DNA of 12,204 nt, taken from Actinomycetes bacterium (GTDB lineage: Bacteria > Actinomycetota > Acidimicrobiia > Acidimicrobiales > Bog-793). Of this stretch, positions 1 to 12,204 are shown one piece after another. How positions within the stretch are numbered: position 1 is the stretch's first letter; every line of letters starts with the position of its first letter. Under the pieces are notes generated by a model. The model saw only the letters and a list, made by a program, of their open reading frames with translations. It was not told the DNA's origin and did not search any database. The stretch spans positions 1-12,204 of the forward strand of contig JAKAOD010000037.1 of assembly GCA_021823365.1 (NCBI GenBank), written 5' to 3'. The position numbers and the translations under genes are program-made.

Positions 1-5087
<5,087 letters not shown>

Positions 5088-5105
5088 CTCTCCCGCCCCC
5101 ACGCC

Positions 5106-5110
5106 GGAGG
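5106..5110 (+). promoter_or_regulatory. ribosome binding site deciding the ATPase start
   Basis: GGAGG lies 8 bases before GTG 5119, a near-ideal Shine-Dalgarno position. The competing ATG at 5050 also has a GGAGG (5042-5046), but with only 3 bases of spacing, and it would overlap rpoC by 38 bases and add a low-complexity N-terminus. I therefore prefer GTG 5119. Confidence 0.6.
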
Positions 5111-5118
5111 GCGCGAGC

Positions 5119-6042
5119 GTGCCCCCCTCGCCCGGAGAGGGCGGCCCGGCGCCTGCCGGGCTCGTCCTCGAGGGCGTGGCCAAGTGCTTCCGCGACAGCA
5201 CCGGCGTCGTCGAGGCGCTCGCCGGCGTGCAGCTCTCCGTCGAGCGCGGCCGGTTCGTCACCATCATCGGCCCGAGCGGCTGCGGGAAGTCGACGCTGCT
5301 CCGCATCGCCGCCGGGCTCGTCGAGGCCGACGCCGGCGGGGTGACGATCTTCGGCGAGAGCCCGCGCCGCGCCTGCGCCGCGAAGCACGTCGGCTTCGTG
5401 CCCCAGTCGCCGGCGCTCCTGCCGTGGCGGACAGTGCTGGACAACGTCCGGCTTCCCCTGCAGGTCAACACGCGGGCGGCGTCCTCGCCCCGCGCCGGGG
5501 CGCGCGACCCCGAGGAGATCCTGGACGCCTTCGGCCTCGGCCCGGTCAAGCACCTCCGGCCGGCACAGCTCTCCGGCGGCATGCGGCAGCGGGTCGCGAT
5601 CGCCCGCGCCTTCGCCTTCGACCCCGAGATCCTGCTCATGGACGAGCCCTTCTCCAGCCTCGACGAGATGACGCGGGAGGTGCTGCGCCACGAGCTGCTC
5701 GACCTGTGGCAGGCGCGCCGCAAGACCGTGCTGTTCGTCACGCACTCGGTCACCGAGGCGGTCCTGCTCTCCGACGTCGTGGCGGTCATGACCGCCCGGC
5801 CCGGACGCATCGGCGCCGTCGTCCCGGTCGGCCTGCCGAGACCGCGGGGGGACCTCGTCGAGCTGACCGACGAGTTCCGCGCGATCGAGCGGAGGGTGCG
5901 CCTGGAGCTGCGCGACGGGTTCTCCTCCCCGCTCCGAGCGTCGCCCCGGGGTCGGGGCGCCGCGGGGGACCGGGAGAGCGGCGACGGGTCCGGTGAGGAC
6001 TGGGCGGGCGGCGACGGGGTCGGCGGCGATGCGCACGGCTGA
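5119..6042 (+). CDS. ABC importer ATP-binding protein, nitrate/sulfonate/taurine type
   Basis: This is the cytoplasmic ATPase that powers the adjacent importer (307 residues from GTG 5119). All nucleotide-binding motifs are intact: Walker A GPSGCGKST at 51-59, Q-loop Q96, signature LSGGMRQR at 151-158, Walker B ILLMDE at 171-176 (catalytic E176), the SSLDEMTR D-loop, and switch histidine H209. The sequence after the Q-loop, QSPALLPWRTVLDNV, is typical of the SsuB/TauB/NrtD group. After about residue 270 there is a Gly/Asp/Ser-rich tail of some 40 residues not needed for the fold. Its coding sequence overlaps the start of the permease gene by 14 bases, indicating translational coupling. The gene begins 31 bases after rpoC on the same strand, with no clear promoter between, so read-through from rpoBC is plausible. 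The family is well supported, but the ATPase says nothing about the substrate. An ATG at 5050 is the alternative start. Confidence 0.93.
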   Translation: MPPSPGEGGPAPAGLVLEGVAKCFRDSTGVVEALAGVQLSVERGRFVTIIGPSGCGKSTLLRIAAGLVEADAGGVTIFGESPRRACAAKHVGFVPQSPALLPWRTVLDNVRLPLQVNTRAASSPRAGARDPEEILDAFGLGPVKHLRPAQLSGGMRQRVAIARAFAFDPEILLMDEPFSSLDEMTREVLRHELLDLWQARRKTVLFVTHSVTEAVLLSDVVAVMTARPGRIGAVVPVGLPRPRGDLVELTDEFRAIERRVRLELRDGFSSPLRASPRGRGAAGDRESGDGSGEDWAGGDGVGGDAHG

Positions 6043-6949
6043 GCGCGCCGGCCCCGGTCGCGACGGGCCACGCGCGCCCGGCGGCGGCGCGTCCGGCGCC
6101 GGCCCGGCAGGACCGCGCGCAGGCCGTCCCGTTCCGGCGGGCGGCTGCAGCGGCGGGTCGAGCCGCCTCCGGCGCGTGCTCTCGCTCCCGCGGTGGCTTC
6201 CCCCCGTCGTGGCGTTCGGCGTGCTCACCCTCGCCTGGCAGCTCGTCGCCGTCAGCACGGTCCAAGGCGGCGTGCCGACGGTGCTGCCGACCGTCCCGGC
6301 GGTGGTCTCCGAGCTCTGGCGCAACCCGGACCTCTTCTGGCGCGACACCGTCGTCACGCTGCAGGAGGTGGCCGTCGGGCTGCCGGCGAGCTTCGTCGCC
6401 GCCTTCGGCCTCGCCGTCGCGATGAGCTACGTGAAGGTCGTCGAGCGCGCCGTCATGCCGCTCGCCGTGGTGCTCAACGTCACGCCGGTCGTGGCCCTCG
6501 CGCCAGGTCTCGTCGTCGCCTTCGGCTTCGACCTCGTCCCGCGCTACATCGTCACGGCCGTCATCGTCTTCTTCCCCTTCCTCGTCAACTCCCTCGTCGG
6601 GCTGCGCTCGGCCGACCCCGAGGCGCTCGAGGTGCTCCAGACCCTGCACGCCTCGCCGCTCGAGGTGCTCTTCAGGCTGCGGCTGCCGAGCAGCCTGCCG
6701 TACCTGTTCGCCGCGGCCCGGGTCTGCCTCCCCCTCTCGGTGGTCGGGGCGGTCGTCGCCGAGATGTCGTCGTCGGGGGACGTGCTCGGTCTCGGATCGC
6801 TGATCGAGACGGCGTCGGCGAGCGACGACCTCGCGCGCATCTACGCCGCGATATTGGTGCTCGCCGTGCTCGGGCTCGCCCTCACCCTCGCCGTCGCCGT
6901 CCTCGAGCGCCGGGTCCTGTCGTGGCGCTTGCCGGCGAGGGGCGACTAG
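6029..6949 (+). CDS. ABC importer permease, nitrate/sulfonate/taurine type
   Basis: This is an integral membrane permease of the BPD_transp_1 (SsuC/TauC/ThiX-like) type, 306 residues from ATG 6029. The first ~55 residues are a Gly/Pro/Arg/Ala-rich cytoplasmic extension. Six hydrophobic segments follow at about 58-77, 113-137, 141-166, 172-192, 225-247 and 270-293. Between the fourth and fifth lies the EAA-type loop (about 198-224: PEALEVLQTLHASPLEVLF, then RLRLPSSLP), which docks onto the ATPase. The ATG overlaps the ATPase gene by 14 bases. GTG 5993 (12 residues longer) is an alternative, and neither start has a convincing Shine-Dalgarno sequence, so translation is probably coupled to the ATPase. 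A still later GTG at 6176, just before the first membrane segment, would remove the low-complexity extension but also lacks a ribosome binding site. The family call is secure; the start and the substrate are not. Confidence 0.92.
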   Translation: MRTAERAGPGRDGPRAPGGGASGAGPAGPRAGRPVPAGGCSGGSSRLRRVLSLPRWLPPVVAFGVLTLAWQLVAVSTVQGGVPTVLPTVPAVVSELWRNPDLFWRDTVVTLQEVAVGLPASFVAAFGLAVAMSYVKVVERAVMPLAVVLNVTPVVALAPGLVVAFGFDLVPRYIVTAVIVFFPFLVNSLVGLRSADPEALEVLQTLHASPLEVLFRLRLPSSLPYLFAAARVCLPLSVVGAVVAEMSSSGDVLGLGSLIETASASDDLARIYAAILVLAVLGLALTLAVAVLERRVLSWRLPARGD

Positions 6950-6951
6950 AC

Positions 6952-6957
6952 AAGGGA
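6952..6957 (+). promoter_or_regulatory. weak ribosome binding site before the binding-protein gene
   Basis: AAGGGA lies 1 base before GTG 6959 and 10 bases before the in-frame GTG 6968, so by spacing it favours 6968. The longer start adds an arginine at residue 3, which gives the signal peptide its positive N-region. The two lines of evidence disagree. Confidence 0.4.
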
Positions 6958-6958
6958 A

Positions 6959-8092
6959 GTGCCCCGGGTGCTCGCCGTTGTCGGCCTTTTCGCCGCGCTC
7001 GCCGTGCCCTCCGGCGCCGCGGCCGCGCGGGTGGTCGCGAAGGGGCCGCCCGCTCCGGCCGCGCTTCGTCCGGCTGGGGCGGCGCGCGCGTCTGCCACGC
7101 CCGCCGCCGGCGGCCTCGTCGGCACGCGCCGCTGCCGGGAGAACGAGCGCGCAGGGACGATGACGTTCGTCTCACCGTTCGGCTACGACGCCTCGGCAGG
7201 CATCCTCGACGTCGTCGCGGCGAAGAGCCTCGGGTACTTCCGGGAGATGTGCCTCAAGGTCGACCTCGTCCTCTCCTCATACGCGCCCTACGAGCTCGTC
7301 TCCGCCGGGCGCGGCACGATCACCGGGCAGGGAAGCGCGGCGGACTTCCTCGTCGGAGTCGCTCACGGCGAGCGGCTCGTCGCGATCGCGACCTACGGCG
7401 ACACCTCCGACTACGCGCTGCTCACGTGGCCGAGCATCACCCGTCTTGCCCAGCTCGAGGGCAAGGTCGTCGGCTACCACACCGTGCTGCCGGTGATCCT
7501 CGAGGAGATGCTCGAGAGGGCCGGCGTCGAGCTGTCGAAGCTCCATCTCGTCGACGACCTCTCCTACGACCCCGACCTGCTCCCGCAAGGCAAGTTCGCC
7601 GGCCTCCAGGCCTACCGGTCCAACGAGCCGATCACGCTGAGAGAGCAGCACCTTGCCTTCCGCGAGTGGATCCCGAGCCGGTTCGGCGTGCGCGGGACCT
7701 TCAACGTCCAGGTCGTCAACCAGCCCTTCCTCGACGCGCACCCAGCCGCCGTCGCCGACTTCCTCCGGGCGGAGCTGCACGCCTTCGACTACTGCGCCGT
7801 GCACGCCGTGGCCTGCGTGCGCATCGAGCAGGGCGACGCCGGCGCGGCAGGCGCCTCGTACTCCTTCGGCCACAGCCTGGCGGAGTGGCGCTTCGAGGTG
7901 GCCCTCGCGGAGCACAACCGGTTGCCCGGCGCGGGCGTCGGCGTGCAGTCGGAGGCGGAGTGGGCGCCGGAGGTCCGGGCGCTCGGGCGGTTCAAGATCC
8001 TCCGCCACGTGCCTCCGCTCGCGACCTACGAGGACACGGCGCTCGCCGCCTCGCTCTACAGCGGGACCTCGCTGATCTGGCCGGGTCCCTGA
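6959..8092 (+). CDS. secreted substrate-binding protein of the ABC importer, NMT1/THI5-like
   Basis: This extracytoplasmic solute-binding protein (377 residues) should deliver ligand to the permease encoded 9 bases upstream. Residues 1-23 form a signal peptide: R3, a hydrophobic core, and an AxA-type site near 20-23. There is no lipobox cysteine, so it is not an obvious lipoprotein, which is unusual for a binding protein in a Gram-positive lineage. An Ala/Pro/Arg-rich linker follows to about 58. The NMT1/SsuA-like fold is suggested by a segment near 78-105 ending in [13 protein letters not shown], by LEGKVVGY (166-173), by a hinge-type helix [14 protein letters not shown] (182-195), and by SNEPITL (221-227), the NEP motif of this superfamily. 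Cysteines fall at 59, 98, 279 and 286. The yeast THI5 CCCFC motif is absent. GTG 6959 gives a better signal peptide; GTG 6968 has better ribosome-site spacing. The ligand is unknown: sulfonate, nitrate, pyrimidine or riboflavin-type ligands are possible. Confidence 0.85.
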   Translation: MPRVLAVVGLFAALAVPSGAAAARVVAKGPPAPAALRPAGAARASATPAAGGLVGTRRCRENERAGTMTFVSPFGYDASAGILDVVAAKSLGYFREMCLKVDLVLSSYAPYELVSAGRGTITGQGSAADFLVGVAHGERLVAIATYGDTSDYALLTWPSITRLAQLEGKVVGYHTVLPVILEEMLERAGVELSKLHLVDDLSYDPDLLPQGKFAGLQAYRSNEPITLREQHLAFREWIPSRFGVRGTFNVQVVNQPFLDAHPAAVADFLRAELHAFDYCAVHAVACVRIEQGDAGAAGASYSFGHSLAEWRFEVALAEHNRLPGAGVGVQSEAEWAPEVRALGRFKILRHVPPLATYEDTALAASLYSGTSLIWPGP

Positions 8093-8175
8093 GGCCGCGC
8101 CGCGCCGTTCGGCGGCTGCTCCGAGGCTCGGGCAGGTCCCTGGAGGCGGTACGGTTCCCGGTCGGCGGGGAGGCG

Positions 8176-8199
8176 CGGGGCGCCGCTTGCCCGGCCCCG
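8176..8199 (+). other. GC-rich inverted repeat overlapping the rpsL -35 region
   Basis: CGGGGC (8176-8181) and GCCCCG (8194-8199) can form a 6-bp stem with a 12-base loop. It lies after the importer genes and over the proposed -35 element. It might end upstream transcription or overlap a regulator site, but no T-run follows and chance is quite possible. The rest of 8093-8185 shows only short GC palindromes, such as CGCC/GGCG at 8103-8114. Confidence 0.2.
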
Positions 8200-8214
8200 T
8201 GGCGACGCTAGACT
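8187..8214 (+). promoter_or_regulatory. probable housekeeping-sigma promoter of the str operon
   Basis: The -10 element TAGACT (8209-8214) fits the actinobacterial TANNNT consensus well. A -35-like TTGCCC (8187-8192) lies 16 bases upstream. Transcription would begin near 8221, giving a leader of about 65 bases before rpsL. A second TANNNT match, TACGGT at 8150-8155, has no recognisable -35 and is a weaker candidate. Confidence 0.6.
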
Positions 8215-8273
8215 CATGGGGCTGTCGAGGCGGCTGCTCGCGCCCAGGCAGCGATCCGACGAACGACGACGCC

Positions 8274-8279
8274 GAAAGG
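8274..8279 (+). promoter_or_regulatory. ribosome binding site of rpsL
   Basis: GAAAGG lies 6 bases before GTG 8286. It supports the GTG start, which also gives the S12 N-terminus its usual length. Confidence 0.65.
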
Positions 8280-8285
8280 TTGCGC

Positions 8286-8656
<371 letters not shown>

Positions 8657-8657
<1 letters not shown>

Positions 8658-9127
8658 TGCCGCGCAACGGCCCCGCCCCGCGCCGCGAGCTGCTCCCGGA
8701 CCCGGTGCACCGCTCCGTGCTCGTCACCCAGCTCGTCAACAAGGTGCTCGTCCGCGGGAAGCGCACCCTCGCCGAGCGGATCGTCTACGACGCCATGGGG
8801 ACCGTGGCCGAGAAGACGGCGGGCGACCCGGTCCCGACGCTCAAGCGGGCGCTCGACAACCTCCGGCCCGAGCTCGAGGTGCGCAGCCGGCGGGTCGGCG
8901 GCGCGACCTACCAGGTTCCCGTCGAGGTCCGGCCGCGCCGCGCGACGACGCTCTCCATCCGCTGGCTCGTGGGCTATGCGCGCCAGCGCCGGGAGCGGAC
9001 GATGGCGCTGCGGCTTGCGAACGAGATCCTCGACGCGGCCAACGGCCTCGGCGCAGCGGTCAAGCGCCGGGAGGACCTGCACAAGATGGCGGAGTCGAAC
9101 AAGGCGTTCGCGCACTACCGCTGGTAG
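8657..9127 (+). CDS. rpsG: 30S ribosomal protein S7
   Basis: S7 is a primary binder of the 3' domain of 16S rRNA and nucleates assembly of the 30S head. The protein has 156 residues, the usual length. Family features include the basic N-terminus, [21 protein letters not shown] near 26-46, the beta-hairpin stretch [13 protein letters not shown] (81-93), and the C-terminal [20 protein letters not shown] region. ATG 8657 shares its A with the rpsL TGA, and AGGAG (8646-8650) lies 6 bases before it, so the start is firm. In E. coli, S7 represses the operon by binding a long rpsL-rpsG spacer. Here there is no spacer, so that site cannot exist in the same place. A 163-base gap separates the gene from fusA. 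Confidence 0.98.
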
Positions 9128-9290
9128 GGCGGGGGAGCGCCGGCGGCTGGCGCCCGCCTGCGACCCGTACCGCGCCGACCTCCCGGTCCGCCGGGCGACC
9201 GCCGGCGAGCGGCGGAGCGAGCGACGAGGACGAAGCGACCCGGACGGCACAGACGACCACGACGACCTAGACGAAGCGACACGAGACGAG
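9128..9290 (+). other. rpsG-fusA spacer, nearly T-free leader of fusA
   Basis: The last 103 bases (9188-9290) contain a single T, at 9268, and are rich in GAC/GACGA units. Such sequence should fold little, which may keep the fusA start open. No good AGGAGG-type site precedes the ATG; the nearest is a loose GAGACGAG touching the start. I see no convincing promoter (TAGACG at 9268-9273 misses the final T) and no terminator hairpin. The fusA frame is open across the spacer but has no ATG, GTG or TTG there. Confidence 0.5.
9229..9280 (+). repeat. 11-base direct repeat in the fusA leader
   Basis: GACGAAGCGAC occurs exactly at 9229-9239 and again at 9270-9280, with starts 41 bases apart, within the T-poor GACGA-rich stretch. 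It could be a protein-binding repeat or simply a product of the low-complexity composition. Confidence 0.45.
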
Positions 9291-11381
<2,091 letters not shown>

Positions 11382-11403
11382 CCGGACCGGGCGAGCCGGC
11401 CGG
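11382..11403 (+). other. hairpin directly after the fusA stop
   Basis: CCGG, a bulged A (11386), and CCGG (11387-11390) pair with CCGGCCGG (11396-11403) around a GCGAG loop, giving 8 base pairs. It lies immediately after the TGA and in tandem with the inverted repeat inside the gene end. It lacks a T-run, so termination is uncertain; partial attenuation between fusA and tuf or mRNA end protection is possible. Confidence 0.4.
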
Positions 11404-11526
11404 CAAGAGCACGAGCACAGCGGGCAGCGACCTGCCACGGCCGCATCCCGGGCGGCACGATCGACCGACACAGGTTACGGCGGGGCCTCACGGCGCTGCC
11501 CAGAGCAGACGGAGCTTTCGTCACCA
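11404..11526 (+). other. leader of tuf
   Basis: There is no convincing TANNNT-type promoter in this stretch. The best ribosome site is GGAG at 11511-11514, 12 bases before the ATG, which is longer spacing than usual. I see nothing else structured beyond short GC palindromes. Confidence 0.35.
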
Positions 11527-12204
11527 ATGGCCAAGCAGAAGTTCGAGCGGAACAAGCCCCACGTCAACGTCGGGACGATGGGGCACATCGACCACGGCAA
11601 GACGACGCTCACGGCTGCGATCACCAAGGTGCTGCACGATCGCAACCCGTCGGTCCAGTTCACCGCCTTCGACCAGATCGACAGGGCGCCGGAGGAGAAG
11701 GCGCGGGGCATCACGATCGCCATCGCCCACGTCGAGTACGAGACCGGCAAGCGGCACTACGCCCACGTCGACATGCCTGGCCACGCTGACTACATCAAGA
11801 ACATGATCACCGGCGCCGCCCAGGTCGACGGGGCCATCCTCGTCGTCTCGGCGGCCGACGGCCCGATGCCCCAGACGCGCGAGCACGTGCTCCTCGCGCG
11901 CCAGGTCGGCGTGCCGTCGATCGTCGTCGCGCTGAACAAGGCGGACATGGTCGACGACGAGGAGCTGCTCGACCTCGTCGAGCTCGAGGTGCGCGAGCTG
12001 CTCAACGAGTACGAGTTCGACGGCGACAACACCCCGATCGTGCGGGTCTCGGCGCTCAAGGCGCTCGAGGGCGACGCCGAGGCCGCCGAGGGCGTCATGC
12101 GCCTGATGGACGCCGTCGACGAGTACATCCCCGAGCCGAAGCGCGACATCGACAGGCCGTTCCTCATGTCGATCGAGGACGTGATGACGATCACCGGCCG
12201 TGGG
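11527..12204 (+). CDS. tuf: translation elongation factor Tu, N-terminal part (3' end outside the window)
   Basis: EF-Tu is the GTPase that delivers aminoacyl-tRNA to the ribosome. The visible 226 residues cover the whole G domain. Motifs seen are the P-loop GHIDHGKT (19-26), switch I RGITI with T63, switch II DMPGH (82-86, with catalytic H86), NKAD (137-140) and SAL (175-177). Domain II begins with the [11 protein letters not shown] segment at the window edge. The start ATG 11527 gives the standard MAKxKFER N-terminus. Residue 83 is methionine where most bacterial EF-Tu proteins I know have cysteine (DCPGH), and MTITGRG replaces the commoner FTITGRG. Neither change should abolish GTPase function. 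The gene is last in the visible str operon, 145 bases after fusA. Confidence 0.98.
   Translation, partial: MAKQKFERNKPHVNVGTMGHIDHGKTTLTAAITKVLHDRNPSVQFTAFDQIDRAPEEKARGITIAIAHVEYETGKRHYAHVDMPGHADYIKNMITGAAQVDGAILVVSAADGPMPQTREHVLLARQVGVPSIVVALNKADMVDDEELLDLVELEVRELLNEYEFDGDNTPIVRVSALKALEGDAEAAEGVMRLMDAVDEYIPEPKRDIDRPFLMSIEDVMTITGRG

Noticed and set aside
5088..5118. Thiamine or flavin riboswitch controlling the importer
   Set aside because: The gap between rpoC and the ATPase is only 31 bases, too short for a known TPP or FMN riboswitch, and nothing similar is seen before the other importer genes.
5119..8092. Recent horizontal transfer or mobile element bringing the importer
   Set aside because: Base composition and codon choice look like those of the neighbours, and I see no transposase, integrase, flanking repeats or tRNA. 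An older insertion is not excluded.
6193..8211. 672-codon plus-strand frame over the permease and binding protein
   Set aside because: It is an Arg/Ala/Gly-rich out-of-frame reading of two genes that both show clear family features.
8976..9290. Upstream extension of fusA into rpsG
   Set aside because: The frame is open, but EF-G homologues start at the [10 protein letters not shown] position and no start codon lies between the rpsG stop and ATG 9291.

Overview
The window is GC-rich DNA (roughly 70% G+C by eye), and every gene I can support lies on the + strand. It covers the RNA polymerase / str ribosomal locus of an actinobacterium. The evidence is the RpoC N-terminus, which follows the actinobacterial pattern closely, the helical actinobacterial insertion in beta-prime, and the rpoB-rpoC, rpsL-rpsG-fusA-tuf order. 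The substitutions differ clearly from mycobacterial and streptomycete proteins as I remember them. A deep lineage such as Acidimicrobiia would fit, but this is a tentative inference.

Layout: the 3' end of rpoB (1-1052) abuts a complete rpoC (1053-5087). Between rpoC and rpsL sits a complete three-gene ABC importer of the nitrate/sulfonate/taurine and NMT1/THI5 superfamily: ATPase (5119-6042), permease (6029-6949) and secreted substrate-binding protein (6959-8092). A 193-base gap follows, with a good housekeeping-type promoter (TTGCCC, 16 bases, TAGACT). The str operon comes next: rpsL (8286-8657), rpsG (8657-9127), fusA (9291-11381) and a truncated tuf (11527 to the window edge).

The outer genes supply transcription (beta and beta-prime) and translation (S12, S7, EF-G, EF-Tu). 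They are tightly packed, with zero spacing at rpoB/rpoC and a one-base overlap at rpsL/rpsG. The importer is the accessory element. Its genes are co-directional and close behind rpoC, so they may be co-transcribed with rpoBC, and the promoter before rpsL would restart transcription of the str genes. Its substrate cannot be read from sequence; riboflavin, thiamine-pyrimidine, sulfonate or nitrate-type ligands are all possible.

The non-coding parts with something to say are a possible hairpin over the rpoC stop, the rpsL promoter region, an almost T-free 163-base rpsG-fusA spacer with an 11-base direct repeat, and two tandem inverted repeats flanking the fusA stop. I saw no tRNA, rRNA, CRISPR array, insertion sequence or recognisable riboswitch.
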